64,000 bases of DNA from Affinundibacterium seohonense (lineage in GTDB: Bacteria; Pseudomonadota; Gammaproteobacteria; Burkholderiales; Burkholderiaceae_D): assembly GCF_014284305.1 (NCBI RefSeq), contig NZ_JACOFW010000009.1:1-64000 (forward strand), written 5' to 3'. The position numbers were made by a program, and so were the translations under genes. Below the pieces are notes generated by a model. It ran no database searches and was not told the origin of the DNA. It was given only the letters and a program-made list of their open reading frames with translations. Below are positions 24,162 through 35,300 of this stretch, piece after piece (the first letter of the stretch is position 1; the number at the start of each line of letters is the position of its first letter).

Positions 24162-26867
24162 TTAGGGTTTCACCATCGCCTGCAAGGCCAGTAATTGCGC
24201 TTCATGATCACCCGCCAAGGCCAAAATGGCGTGAGCTCTTTCGTACGAGACAATCGCTTTCTCTCGCCACGTGACTTGTTTTGCAGGCTCCCACCGCATC
24301 ATCAATACTTGCGCCTCACCTAAATTGAGTAAGGCATCACGCGCTTTGGCTTGTTCTGACATCGGCGTCAACACGTTCATCGATTGCTGCACAATCGCCA
24401 GCGCCTGGGTTTTATCGCCATTGCCATACAAAGCTTGGGCACGATAAAGTTGTTGCCAAGCCTGCATACGATCTAAGTTAGGATTGGGTTGCGCTTTTGC
24501 CCGCGCTGCCAAGCCTTCTAGCGCCAAACTCACCACTGGCAAGGCTTCGGCAAAGTGTCCGGTCGCAACCAAGGCGCGGCCATGATGCAAAGCCACGCGT
24601 GGCTTGTCGGATTCCCATTTATTACCAGCGCCATTTTCACGCGCGAGTTTATCGACATATTCCCAAGCAATGCTGGTGGCTTTTAAGGCGGCTGCGGGAT
24701 CGGGTTGACGCATCAAAATCACCCCAAGATTCGCAGCTTCACTGATCAAACCATCGAGTACCGCAGTATTATTCGGTGCTAACTGCGCCGCTAAGCGACG
24801 CTCTTGTACTGCTTTTTCTGCATCGCCACGCGCATCGCGAATGCCGTTCAAACGTGCTTTGGTCAAAGCCCGAGCACCAAATAGAGAAGCGCGGATTTGA
24901 TGCCATTGCAGGGTATTCGCGTGCGCATCGGTGGCAGCACCGGGACCAAGTTGATCCAGCAACGCTTCACTTTTGGTGAACCATTCCAAGGCGACTTCAG
25001 GTTTATTCAAACTGGGCACAGATTGCGTGTCATGAAATTGCCCCATGCGAAATAAGGTGGCGGCTTGATTCAAGCGCACCGCGCGTTGCTGATTGGCGGG
25101 TACCGCAATGGCGGCTTGTTCCAGCAAATCCAAAGCTTGCTGCATGACCTTAACCGATTCTTCTGGTTTTTTGTCTGCCCGCAACCCCAAAGCTTGCACC
25201 TGCAATGCTTGCATATACCAACCGACAAAACTGGCATCCTGCTTTTGTTGCGGCCACACTTTTGCGGCGAGGCTTATCGCGCGTTCCGCAAAGGCACGTC
25301 CTTCCGCGCTCTTATTCAAGGAAGCGCCTGTATCATCACCATCGATTTCCGCCAAACGCGCGTACACGCTGGCAAGCTGTGCCAACCACGCTGGATCGCT
25401 GCCCGCTTCTGCGGATAATTCTTCCAAGTGTTTGATCAAATCCTTGAGTAAATCCTCTTTAATCTGCAAGCCACCCGGCACATTGGTGATCGCATCACCG
25501 TAACGCAAGACCAAATCGCGGGTGATGGTACGTATTCTTTGCAGATGCGCTTGCGCATTATCACGTGCGAGTGCAGCCTGATGTCCCTGCCACAATGCCG
25601 CACTAACCCCCGCAATCAACGCCGCTGCAGCGAGGCCGCTCAAGGCAACAGGAAGACGATTGCGCGCTAAGAATTTTTTGGCCAGATAGCTAAATTTGGG
25701 TGCATGTGCAGAGACCGGATGCCCAGACTGATGGGCACGAATATCCGCGATTAAGGCATCGACACTGGTGTAACGCTGTGCCGGATCTTTCTCTAAAGAT
25801 TTGAGCAAAATATTGTCGAGATCCCCCTTGAGCTTTTTGCGTGTACTCAACCAATCGGGATCACTCACTTGCTCAGGCGACAAACTACTAGGCTTAGTCG
25901 GCGTTTCTTCCAATACGCTACGCGCTGCTTCGATTGGCGTATTAGCCTGCCGCCCGTACGGACGGGCACCAGTTAATAACACGTACAAGAGCACGCCCAG
26001 GCTATAAATATCCGTCGCGGTGCCGACTGGTTCGCCACGAATTTGCTCAGGGCTGGCAAAGTTAGGGGTATAAGGCCGTTGTCCGACCTGCGTTTGATCC
26101 AGCTCGCCAGCCTCAACCGGATCGAGCGCTTTGGCGATGCCAAAGTCCAATAATTTCACCTGCCCATCTTGATCCACTAAGACATTGCTAGGTTTCAGAT
26201 CTCTATGCACCAGCAATTGTCGATGAGCGTGTGCGACGGCATCGCACAATTGCAAGAAAATTTCCAATCGCTGTGGCACGCTCAGACCGCGACAAGCTTG
26301 ATCAATTGCTCGGCCCTTCACTAACTCCATCACAAAATACGGATGCGCATCGGCACTTTGCCCAGCATCAAGTAGACGAGCGATATGAGGATGATTCAGC
26401 CGAGCCAAGGCTTGCTGCTCGGAAGCAAAACGCTGCAGGATATCCTCGCTACCACGCCCGACTTTGAGTAGTTTTACTGCTGCCAAACCTTGATACCGGC
26501 CATCCGCACGACGCGCTTGAAATACGTCACCCATGCCGCCAGTACCGATGCGTTGTTGCAGCTCCCACGCGCCCAGCCTTTCACCTTCACGTAAGTTGTC
26601 TGCCCTGCCTTGCTGATGATTATTCACTTGGGTTAACAAGGCGGCGGACCAATCTGGCGCTTGTGTCAGCACATTTCTCAATTCCCCATTCGCATCTTCA
26701 GCCAGGCTGGCGAGTAATTTGCGAACCTCTTCAACCACGCTGAGGTCGCTCTCTGCTGCTAATAATTGTGTTTGCGCGTCGCTTTCCGACAACTCGACAC
26801 ACTGTTCAAACAAAGCTTTAACGCGTGCCCATCGGGCGGGATCCAAGGGTTGCCAAGAGGTGCTCAT
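24162..26867 (-). CDS. Transmembrane Ser/Thr protein kinase with TPR-like tail
   Basis: The 901-residue protein has a Hanks-type kinase domain (about residues 100-385): glycine loop IGTGGMGDV at 107-115, Lys132, HRDLKPSN with Asp223 and DFG at 241-243, all intact. A short membrane segment follows (about 406-426) and then some 470 residues of helical repeats of TPR type, probably periplasmic. The first 90 residues are a helical cap common in kinases paired with this sigma-factor class. It is convergent with the ECF sigma gene, and a weak GC-rich inverted repeat lies between the two. Confidence 0.92.
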   Translation of the reverse strand: MSTSWQPLDPARWARVKALFEQCVELSESDAQTQLLAAESDLSVVEEVRKLLASLAEDANGELRNVLTQAPDWSAALLTQVNNHQQGRADNLREGERLGAWELQQRIGTGGMGDVFQARRADGRYQGLAAVKLLKVGRGSEDILQRFASEQQALARLNHPHIARLLDAGQSADAHPYFVMELVKGRAIDQACRGLSVPQRLEIFLQLCDAVAHAHRQLLVHRDLKPSNVLVDQDGQVKLLDFGIAKALDPVEAGELDQTQVGQRPYTPNFASPEQIRGEPVGTATDIYSLGVLLYVLLTGARPYGRQANTPIEAARSVLEETPTKPSSLSPEQVSDPDWLSTRKKLKGDLDNILLKSLEKDPAQRYTSVDALIADIRAHQSGHPVSAHAPKFSYLAKKFLARNRLPVALSGLAAAALIAGVSAALWQGHQAALARDNAQAHLQRIRTITRDLVLRYGDAITNVPGGLQIKEDLLKDLIKHLEELSAEAGSDPAWLAQLASVYARLAEIDGDDTGASLNKSAEGRAFAERAISLAAKVWPQQKQDASFVGWYMQALQVQALGLRADKKPEESVKVMQQALDLLEQAAIAVPANQQRAVRLNQAATLFRMGQFHDTQSVPSLNKPEVALEWFTKSEALLDQLGPGAATDAHANTLQWHQIRASLFGARALTKARLNGIRDARGDAEKAVQERRLAAQLAPNNTAVLDGLISEAANLGVILMRQPDPAAALKATSIAWEYVDKLARENGAGNKWESDKPRVALHHGRALVATGHFAEALPVVSLALEGLAARAKAQPNPNLDRMQAWQQLYRAQALYGNGDKTQALAIVQQSMNVLTPMSEQAKARDALLNLGEAQVLMMRWEPAKQVTWREKAIVSYERAHAILALAGDHEAQLLALQAMVKP

Positions 26868-26951
26868 AAGCGTCAGTCCGAGGTGAATGAGATGACCGCT
26901 ATCTTACTCGAACTCTCTGGCAATATTTTCTTATGTTGTAGTCAACAAACA

Positions 26952-26980
26952 AAAATGGCGACAGAAAAGTCTGTCGCCAT
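26952..26980 (-). terminator. Rho-independent terminator of the DUF2807 gene
   Basis: ATGGCGACAG (26955-26964) pairs with CTGTCGCCAT (26971-26980) around a 6-base loop. Read on the minus strand it is followed by TTTTTGTTTG. It lies 31 bases after the DUF2807 stop and ahead of the kinase start. Confidence 0.75.
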
Positions 26981-27010
26981 TCATGCCTAAAAATCGATCT
27001 ACTCAGTGCA

Positions 27011-27871
27011 TTAGTTAATAAAATTCACCCGACGACCATTCACGTTACGCTGCGCCGGATTGCCATACACCGTCACGCTACCTGAGCCATTGCTTTGCGC
27101 ATTGACGTTTTGTGAGACTGCCGCATACACCGATCCAGAACCGAAGCTATTCAAATCTGCACTCAAACTCTTGACCGATGACAATTGCGCTGAACCTGAG
27201 CCATGTGTATTGGCCACTAGATTACGTACATTACCACTCGCATTCACCGAGCCGGAACCATTCACAGAAACTTGTAACTCATTGCCATTGACCGCACCAA
27301 GGCTTAAAGAACCAGAGCCTTGCACATGCACTTTGGCATCGCTACTCATCAAAGCCAAGGCATTAATGCTGCCTGAACCGCTATTGGTAATGTCAAGTCG
27401 CGTAACACGGCCATCTAAGTTGATACTGCGTGAGCCATAATTTTTTACGGCGAGATTGCCGCCACTCAGACCGCTAATCATCATACGTCCAGAGCCGTTC
27501 GACGTCACTTCCGTCAATGCTGGCACCGTGTACACAACACGAATTGGGTTTTCGCTATTGAATTTTTCATCAATCCAGATCTTTTGCGTATCGCCATTCA
27601 ATTGCGTTTGCACCAATTTGAGCAAATTGCTATCGCCGCTGATTTCCAAGCCTGCCGCGCTACCGACGCGGACTTCGACTTGCATAGGACCGCTGACATT
27701 TAAAGCGCTCACACCATTGACTTGACGTTTATCTAATTGCAAATCGCCATTCCCTTTAATGGCATTACTACTCCAGGCAGATTCAAAGCGCGCATCATTA
27801 CCATCTGGCGCGATGATGATGGCACAACCAGAAAAGGCGAGAATAGAACAGAGAGCAAAAATAGTACGCAT
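27011..27871 (-). CDS. DUF2807 lipoprotein (head GIN domain)
   Basis: Start 27871 (MRTIFALCSILAFSGC) has AGAAAG upstream and yields a 286-residue product with a lipobox, so it is membrane-anchored in the periplasm. The mature part is a right-handed beta-helix of the DUF2807 type, visible as recurring SNGSG, GSGSI and GSGSV turns about every 20 residues. The family is typically linked with adhesin-like or auto-transporter-like surface proteins of unknown role. A terminator follows the gene. The divergent dctA gene starts 303 bases away. Confidence 0.85.
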   Translation of the reverse strand: MRTIFALCSILAFSGCAIIIAPDGNDARFESAWSSNAIKGNGDLQLDKRQVNGVSALNVSGPMQVEVRVGSAAGLEISGDSNLLKLVQTQLNGDTQKIWIDEKFNSENPIRVVYTVPALTEVTSNGSGRMMISGLSGGNLAVKNYGSRSINLDGRVTRLDITNSGSGSINALALMSSDAKVHVQGSGSLSLGAVNGNELQVSVNGSGSVNASGNVRNLVANTHGSGSAQLSSVKSLSADLNSFGSGSVYAAVSQNVNAQSNGSGSVTVYGNPAQRNVNGRRVNFIN

Positions 27872-28174
27872 GGAGATTCTTTCTAAAAGAAGGTTGATCG
27901 TGCGCTGATCAATCAGCACGGAAGACTACTAAAACAGCACTGTATCGAAGCCACTCGCGGATCACGATGACAAAGCGACGAGCTGCAGAGAGCAGGGAGT
28001 GAACTGCGGAAATCGTGAGCCTAAGTGAAAACCGCAATGCGGTTATCCACAATAGACGTTTGCAATGCTGCTCTTGATAATGGGCGCAAGGATCGTTCGA
28101 CATTACATCAAATCATGTCACTGAGCATCCTGCCTCACCATTATGTCAATGGTCAAAATTATCAGGAGACAAAC

Positions 28175-29479
28175 ATGAAACGCATGACCGGGCACCTCTA
28201 TTTTTGGGTTTTACTCGCCATCTTTTGTGGCGGACTATTTGGATTTCTCGACGCCGCCAATGCGGTCAAATTAAAACCACTCGGCGACGGCTTTATCGCC
28301 CTAGTCAAAATGTTGATTAGCCCCGTGATCTTCTGCACAGTTGTGCTCGGCATCGCTGGCGCAGGTGATATGAAAAAAGTGGGACGAGTCGGTGGCAAGG
28401 CTTTGATCTATTTTGAAGTGGTGTCCACCCTCGCATTAGCCATCGGCTTACTCGTCGTCAACATTCTCAAACCAGGTGCGGGCTTCAATGTCGATCCCGC
28501 CACGCTCGACGGCAAAGCAGTCGCCACCTACGCCAAAGCAGCGCATGACCAAAGCACGGTGGACTTCCTGCTTCACATTATCCCGAAAACATTCACCGAT
28601 GCCTTCACTGGCTCTGGCGATTTGTTGCAAGTCTTATTGGTCGCCATTTTGTTCGGCTATGCCATGATGCGTATGGGTAAAACTGGGCAAGCGGTACATC
28701 TGTTCATCGAAGAAGCCTCGCATATTTTCTTTGGCATGATGAATGTGATTATGAAGCTCGCTCCTATCGGTGCTGGTGCAGCCATGGCATTTACTATTGG
28801 CAAATACGGCCTAGCGTCTTTAAAGCCATTGGCGGCATTGATGGGCAGTTTCTATCTGACCTGCGCTTTATTTATCGTGATCATATTAGGTACGATCTCG
28901 AAGTTTGTCGGTTTCAATATCTTCCGCTTTATCGCCTACATCAAGGAAGAATTACTCACGGTACTCGGCACGTCCTCTTCCGAATCGGCGCTCGTTCCTT
29001 TGATGAGCAAGTTAGAAAAGATGGGTTGTTCGAAGTCAGTCGTTGGCTTGGTCGTGCCATCAGGCTATTCCTTCAATTTAGATGGCACCAATATTTACAT
29101 GACGATGGCAGCAATCTTTGTGGCACAAGCCTTAAATATCGAACTCACATTGACTCAGGAATTGACCATGTTAGGTGTCGCCATGCTGACATCTAAAGGC
29201 GCATCAGGTGTTACCGGCGCGGGCTTCATCACCCTAGCAGCAACACTAGCGGTAATCCCCACCATTCCGGTTGCAGGTCTAGCTTTGATTCTCGGCATCG
29301 ACCGCTTCATGTCCGAAGCCCGCGCTTTGACCAATTTCATCGGCAACGGCGTCGCGACAGTGGTGGTGTCACATTGGGAAGGCGAATTGAATCACGATGT
29401 TATGCATCAGGAATTGGGTAAGTCAGTTAAAGCGCCTGGAGTGGCCGATGATGTCGTTGCAGTGAGATTGCCAGCTTAA
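28175..29479 (+). CDS. dctA: C4-dicarboxylate:cation symporter DctA
   Basis: ATG 28175 follows CAGGAGACAAAC; the open frame continues 50 codons upstream but without transporter sequence. The 434-residue protein has the DAACS family signature: [13 protein letters not shown] (serine-rich hairpin), [15 protein letters not shown] and [12 protein letters not shown], which build the substrate and cation sites. DctA normally takes up succinate, fumarate, malate and often orotate. Length agrees with E. coli DctA (428). It is transcribed alone and followed by a hairpin at 29497-29523. No dicarboxylate sensor pair is adjacent. Confidence 0.9.
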   Translation: MKRMTGHLYFWVLLAIFCGGLFGFLDAANAVKLKPLGDGFIALVKMLISPVIFCTVVLGIAGAGDMKKVGRVGGKALIYFEVVSTLALAIGLLVVNILKPGAGFNVDPATLDGKAVATYAKAAHDQSTVDFLLHIIPKTFTDAFTGSGDLLQVLLVAILFGYAMMRMGKTGQAVHLFIEEASHIFFGMMNVIMKLAPIGAGAAMAFTIGKYGLASLKPLAALMGSFYLTCALFIVIILGTISKFVGFNIFRFIAYIKEELLTVLGTSSSESALVPLMSKLEKMGCSKSVVGLVVPSGYSFNLDGTNIYMTMAAIFVAQALNIELTLTQELTMLGVAMLTSKGASGVTGAGFITLAATLAVIPTIPVAGLALILGIDRFMSEARALTNFIGNGVATVVVSHWEGELNHDVMHQELGKSVKAPGVADDVVAVRLPA

Positions 29480-29496
29480 ATTGTATGCCAAGTATG

Positions 29497-29523
29497 CTAG
29501 GCAAAATTGATGTTTTTGCCTAG
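29497..29523 (+). terminator. Hairpin after dctA; gap 29524-29871
   Basis: CTAGGCAAAA (29497-29506) pairs with TTTTGCCTAG (29514-29523) around a 7-base loop. The T-run is inside the stem rather than after it, so termination is probable but not classical. In the rest of the gap to 29871 I see no RNA, repeat or convincing gene. Confidence 0.5.
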
Positions 29524-29871
29524 TGTATGTGTCTGACTAAGTTAAGAATTGCACAAAATTAGAGAAGTGTTTTTTTATCGGTGTTTGAAATATTGTGGCG
29601 ATAGCCTACTTCGATTTTGGTTTTGCTAAGCAGAGCTTTTTTGGATCGCCACTTTTGATTTGATAGCAGTTGGTGGATGAGCTTGAATGGGCAGAATTGA
29701 GCATCGCAACGAGCAACGAACATGTAGTAAACAATCAAACTCAGTAAGGGCAACGATCACCTTCCATTTCCTATTTCAAGCATTCTCACGAAGATCAAGA
29801 ATGCATGAAGGATAGGCTCACACGCTACCCGTCAATACCTCGCAACATTTAAATACAGACAGACTTTTCAC

Positions 29872-30585
29872 TCAAACCTTGAATATCTTTGCAACATCCT
29901 CTTTGTAAACTCGCCCTACCGGAACAATCGTACTGCCCAACGCAACTTCATTCGCTCTCATTAATGTGATGGCGCGATGTGCAACGATGTAAGAACGATG
30001 TACGCGGCTGAATTCCTCCCTAGGTAGGAGTTTTTCAAAATCAGAAATTTTCATCTGACTGAGAATGTGTCCGCCTGAATGGTAGACCGAAGTGAAATTG
30101 CCATTCGCTTTAATATATAGCAGCGTATCTAATGCAATTTGATGCTGCTTCTTATCGTCTTTTATAAAAATATTTTTAGCTTTCGCGGACTCTGATACAG
30201 GCAGTGTGTTTTGCAAGGCTTTCAATCGCGCCATATCTTGCAACACCTTTTCGACGGCGATTGAGAAACGGGCAAAATTGAAAGGTTTTAGCAGATAATC
30301 AGTAATCGCATACTCATAGCTTTCTAATGCGTAGTCCTTATGAGCGGAAACAATGATGACATAGGGGCGCTGACTGAGACTACGCAAAAACTCAAAGCCC
30401 GTGAGCCCGGGCATTTGAATATCCAAAAAAATCAGATCGACAGGATTACTTTCTAAAAGGCACTGCGCATCGGTCGCCCGAAAAACGCCATCGACAAAAT
30501 GTAGTGCACCAAAGTCTTCTGCAAACTTTCGGACGATAGTATGGACAATAGGTTCGTCATCAACAATTACATAATTCAATGCCAT
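29872..30585 (-). CDS. LytTR-type response regulator
   Basis: The 237-residue protein has a receiver domain (DDEP at 9-12, phospho-acceptor Asp55 in LIFLDIQMPG, conserved Lys in LLKPFNF) and a C-terminal LytTR DNA-binding domain (IFIKDDKKQHQIALDTLLYI, FSRVHRSYIVA, VPVGRVYKEDV). It is the partner of the histidine kinase whose gene ends 13 bases upstream. LytTR proteins bind paired 9-bp direct repeats; likely targets are the divergent ABC-peptidase genes, though no clear repeat was identified by eye. Confidence 0.9.
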   Translation of the reverse strand: MALNYVIVDDEPIVHTIVRKFAEDFGALHFVDGVFRATDAQCLLESNPVDLIFLDIQMPGLTGFEFLRSLSQRPYVIIVSAHKDYALESYEYAITDYLLKPFNFARFSIAVEKVLQDMARLKALQNTLPVSESAKAKNIFIKDDKKQHQIALDTLLYIKANGNFTSVYHSGGHILSQMKISDFEKLLPREEFSRVHRSYIVAHRAITLMRANEVALGSTIVPVGRVYKEDVAKIFKV

Positions 30586-30598
30586 AAGGGTGTCTCTA

Positions 30599-31378
30599 CT
30601 AAGTCAAATCAATATTCACCTGCGCACGATACCGATCGCCGTCTTGGTGGCTTTGGTACTGGTGTTTGTTAGGAAAAAGCAAAGCCAAGCGACGCTGAAC
30701 ATTCTCTGTTCCCAAGCCTCCTTTGCCACGTTGTCGTTTATTTTTTTCTAGCACTTGGATATCAAAATTATTCTCTATCGTAAAAGTAATCGATTCTGAA
30801 TCCGTACTTAATGTGAAATCAATGAACGCTTGGGAGGACAGCGTCTCCACGCCATGTTTAAACGCATTTTCCAGCAAATTAATAAACAGCAAGGGGGGAA
30901 TGCGCTGCAGTGGATCGGCAATGTTTTTGTTAAAACGGATATCAATCTGGTGCTGCTGACGAATCTGATTAAGTTCAATAAAATTCTCTAAATAGGCAAT
31001 TTCCTCGGCCACACTAACACTATCTTTACGTCCATCATAAATCGTAAATCGCATCATTTGCGCAAGTTTATGAATGACCTCTGGCGCGAGATCAGACTTG
31101 GCGACGGCGAGTCCATACAAATTATTTAGTGTGTTAAAGAAAAAATGCGGATTGATTTGGCTCTTCAATAAATTCAACTCTGCCTTCAAGGTTTCTTGAT
31201 GTAAATGGTCGATCACTTGCGCTTGTTTGAATTTATCGAAAATCAAAAACACGATAGGGATCATTAGCGACAGCGTAATGAAGACCATCATCAGATCAGA
31301 GTTATTCAAGCGATAAACGGCGTAAAGCAAACCGGCATACAGTCCGCTCACCAAAAATATTTTTAAGAAGGTTTTCAA
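30599..31378 (-). CDS. LytS/YehU-type sensor histidine kinase
   Basis: The 259-residue kinase has two membrane helices (about 5-22 and 28-47), a short linker and a His_kinase domain with phospho-acceptor His78 in KSQINPHFFFNTLNNLY, the N-box LLENAFKHGVE and a C-terminal GKGGLGTENVQRRL. There is almost no extracytoplasmic domain, so the signal must be sensed in the membrane or through a partner such as the ABC transporter. It forms an operon with the LytTR regulator and is divergent from the transporter genes, with 128 bases between. Confidence 0.9.
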   Translation of the reverse strand: MKTFLKIFLVSGLYAGLLYAVYRLNNSDLMMVFITLSLMIPIVFLIFDKFKQAQVIDHLHQETLKAELNLLKSQINPHFFFNTLNNLYGLAVAKSDLAPEVIHKLAQMMRFTIYDGRKDSVSVAEEIAYLENFIELNQIRQQHQIDIRFNKNIADPLQRIPPLLFINLLENAFKHGVETLSSQAFIDFTLSTDSESITFTIENNFDIQVLEKNKRQRGKGGLGTENVQRRLALLFPNKHQYQSHQDGDRYRAQVNIDLT

Positions 31379-31506
31379 GCTCGTACTCAGAATGAATTGT
31401 CGTTTGACATGGTTTATGCGTCGTTCGTCATTGTCGTATTTATTTTGATTTTACAACCAGTATGATGAAAGCAATCAAAACTTTTGTGCTTTCAGCAGAG
31501 GCAATT

Positions 31507-32394
31507 ATGCTAACCATACGCAATCTTTCTAAAACCTATGACAACGGCGTGCATGCGCTTAAATCCATTTCCTTAGATATCGAACCGGGATTATTCGGTC
31601 TGCTTGGCCCCAATGGTGCGGGTAAATCATCCTTGATGCGCACCATCGCGACTTTGCAAAAAGCCTCGCATGGTCAAATTAGTTTTGATAACAAAGATGT
31701 GATTCAAAATCCCAACATCTTACGCAGTTGCTTAGGTTATTTACCGCAAGAGTTTGGGGTCTATCCTAAAGTATCTTGTTATGACTTGCTCGATCACATC
31801 GCTCTATTGAAAGGTGTGGTCGATCATAAAGCGCGCAAAGCGCAAATTGAGCAGTTGCTACATCAAACCAATTTGTATGATGTGCGGAAAAAAGATGTGA
31901 GTTCGTATTCAGGCGGTATGCGTCAACGCTTTGGAATTGCGCAGGCATTACTTGGTTCGCCGCGCTTGATTATTGTGGACGAACCAACTGCCGGACTTGA
32001 TCCACAAGAACGTAATCGCTTCCATAATTTATTGTGTGAAATCAGCGAAAATGTCATCGTCATCCTATCAACCCACATCGTTGAAGATGTCAGTCAGTTA
32101 TGTCCCAACATGGCGATTTTGATTGATGGCGCAGTGTGTTTGCAAGGAAAACCAACACATCTCATTCAAGAAATGGATGGCAGCATCTGGAGCAAAATGG
32201 TACCGCGCAATCAAACCGCGCAATATAAAGAAAAATTTAATGTCATTTCTGAGCGTCTGGTCACGGGGCAAACACAGATCGTGATACAAAGTGAATTTCA
32301 ACCAGAGATCGGTTTCGAACTGATCTCTGCCAGTTTAGAAGATGTGTATTTTGCGACCTTGAAAAAATTTGAAAAGGGAGCGCAACATGCTTAA
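31507..32394 (+). CDS. ABC transporter ATP-binding protein
   Basis: ATG 31507 follows CAGAGGCAATT, so this start is preferred over 31462. The 295-residue ATPase has Walker A GPNGAGKS (34-41), the signature YSGGMRQRFG, Walker B LIIVDEPTAGLD and the switch histidine in STHIVED. The C-terminal 80 residues are an extension found in antibiotic- or peptide-export ATPases. The stop overlaps the permease-peptidase start by 8 bases, so they are translationally coupled and presumably form one transporter. Confidence 0.92.
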   Translation: MLTIRNLSKTYDNGVHALKSISLDIEPGLFGLLGPNGAGKSSLMRTIATLQKASHGQISFDNKDVIQNPNILRSCLGYLPQEFGVYPKVSCYDLLDHIALLKGVVDHKARKAQIEQLLHQTNLYDVRKKDVSSYSGGMRQRFGIAQALLGSPRLIIVDEPTAGLDPQERNRFHNLLCEISENVIVILSTHIVEDVSQLCPNMAILIDGAVCLQGKPTHLIQEMDGSIWSKMVPRNQTAQYKEKFNVISERLVTGQTQIVIQSEFQPEIGFELISASLEDVYFATLKKFEKGAQHA

Positions 32395-35300
32395 TCGCTT
32401 AGTCCTATTCGAATTAAAACTGTATCTTAAACAGGCGGGATTCTGGCTCGGTATTTTATTGTTTTGCGCATTGGCTTCGCTCATCACGACCCAGCGCGGC
32501 TCGGCTTTTTTATACGCAAACTCCTCCTACGCGATTACCCAGACGCTACTTTTTATCTCGCCGAATATTATTTTTCTGGTGTGTGCCTTAGCAACACCCG
32601 TATTGCTGCGTGACAGTCAATATAAAACCGAGTCCATGATATTCACCACGCCGCTCGACAAGTTTCACTACATGATGAGCCGCTTTTTGGGACTATTCTT
32701 AGCAGCGCTGTTGGTAATGTTTGCGATGTTGCTCGCCATGATCGTAACAAGCTTCTTTTTAGACGCCAAGCAAATAGGCCCATTCAGGCCGCATTACTAT
32801 TTATCCAGCTTTGCCATCTTTATCATGCCCAGCGTTTTGCTTTGCACATCTATCATTTTTGCCACCGCAATCTTTACCAAGAATATGTTAGCGATCTATG
32901 TGGCTGCGATTATCGTGTATGTGTTGTATGTGATTGCTTCCGTGTTAGGCAACTCACCTTTGTTAGCCAGGTCATCGCCACTCACTAGTGGTAATTATGG
33001 ATTTTCTGCTTTGTTGGAACCGTACGGCTTGATCGCCTACTTTGAGCAATCGGCGTATTGGGTAAACGCACAAAGAAATCAGATGGAACCGCAACTCTCT
33101 GGAAGTTTATTGAGCAATCGCTTGCTGTGGATCGCGATCAGCTTATCGATGTTCGCTTATACCTATCAACGATTCTCATTCAAATTGCAAGAAGAGCGCT
33201 CAAAGAAAGTTGAATTGGAAACGACAAGCTCTGGATTAAAGATTCAGCCTTATCAAGCGGTCGTCCCCAACCATCAGTTTGAGGATTTCCATATCGATAT
33301 TTGGTTCTCAAAACTCAAAATAGAATATGCAAGCTTGGCCAGGGCGAAAGTCTTTTGGGTATTAATGATACTGACAATAGTTTTTGTGGCGGTACATCTG
33401 ACAGTGGAAATGTTGACCGGGCCAATCAATGGCGCCCAGCCTTATTATGCGTCGAGTGAATTAGTCTTAGAATCGCTATTGGACCCCTTCATCATCTTCG
33501 GCAAATTAGTCGCTGTCATCTATGCCGTTGAATTATATTGGAATGACCGGGCGATCAATGCATATGCGATTATTGATGCCACGCCGACCAGCAACTTTAC
33601 TTTTTTTCTCGCCAAACTCAGCAATGTCCTAGCGATTCTCTTTAGTCTGATCACCGCAGGCATGTTGACCGCGATTGTCTTTCAATTGCTGCGCGGCATA
33701 ACAGATTTGAATTTCTCTGCCTATGCCCTGCTTTACTATTACGCAGGTGTACCTATTCTATCGGTGGCTTTATTGAGCTTGCTTTTGCAGTGTTTTGCAA
33801 AACACAAAGCAGTCGGATTTTTGCTTGCCATCGGTGTCTTCAGCCTCGATATCTTATGGAAGACGCTGAACGTCAAGCATCCTTTGCTGGTATTTGCTTA
33901 CAGTCCGAAGTTTTATTTCTCTGAAATGGCAAACACGATTTATCACCATGAGGCTTTCCATTGGTACGGTTTCTACTGGCTATCATTAGGCGCCATCTTT
34001 GGCCTGCTCGCTGTGCAATATTGGCGCCGGGGTGAGCACTTGATTTCCACATCATGGACACGTAGTAGTAAAGCCTGGTTAGCTGGTTTTATGTTGTGTT
34101 TTGTTGGTTCTGGCAGCTACGTTTTTTATCAAACAAACATATTCAACACCTACATCAGCGCGAAAGATAAGTTGGCGTGGATGGAGCAATATGAGAAGCA
34201 GTACAGTCAATATAAGGACTTGCCGCAACCGACCATCACCAGCGTTAACTTCCAGGTAGATGTGGAACCGGAACAACGGTCTTATCAAGCCAAGGCACAG
34301 CTACAAATTAGCAATCAAAGCGCGCAGCCTATCAGTAAGATTTTAGTCAATGTACTCAAGCAACCGCACATACAACAAAGCATGCAGATCAAAGGCGCAA
34401 AACTGATTTCATACGATGCTGCGTATCAAAGCTATTGGTTTGCGCTGGAACCTGCGATGCAAGCAAACGAAACGCGAGATGTGACGTTATCCTTGGCCGT
34501 CACACATAATGCTTTTGCTAAATTAGATGGTGAACATTGGGTTACCAAAGGTGGCAGTTATATTGAATTGGAAGATGTGTTACCACAGTTTGGCTTCGAT
34601 TCACGTTATGTGATCAGCGATGAACAAGAACGTAAGAGCCGTGGCTTAGCGCCTTCTAAATTGGCGATTCCAAGTGATCGCGATCAACTTGCAAAAGAAG
34701 ATCATGCGCATTTTGAAGCCACACTATCGACACCGCTTGCCAGCCGCCAAACAATGGTGACTGTCGGTCAATTACAGCGCCAATGGCAGCAAGAGGGGCG
34801 TCAATTTTTTCACTACAAGACATCAAATAAAGTAGCGCTGCAACTGGCTATGATCTCGGCGCAATTTGCCATAAAAGAAGCGCGGCATAATGGTGTGGAT
34901 ATTCGCCTTTATCGCAGTCCTAAACATGATAAAGATGATGCCTTGGTTTTGGATGCTTTGACCAAAACGATGGATTATTTTGCGACGCATTTACAAGCGT
35001 ATCCTGATAAACAGTTCACCGTGGTGGAACTACCGTACTTCGCCAAGGCGCAATCATTTGGTAGCGCGCAACCTGGCATGTATTTGGGTGTGGAAAATCG
35101 CTTCTTTAACTTAGATAATCGAGGCGCTGAAAAGAATCCTTTATTAAATGGCGTCTCGCACGAATTTGCACATCAATTTTGGGGATTTGCCATTGATCCG
35201 AATCACATTGGCGGCTATTCGATGTTGACGGAAGTGTTGTGCAAATACATAGAACTCGTCATGATGAATAAGCTCTATGGCGAGACCGCCAACTTGGAGG

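Noticed and set aside
29559-29753. 64-codon minus-strand open frame after dctA
   Set aside because: No ribosome site, no family pattern, and odd composition; treated as chance.
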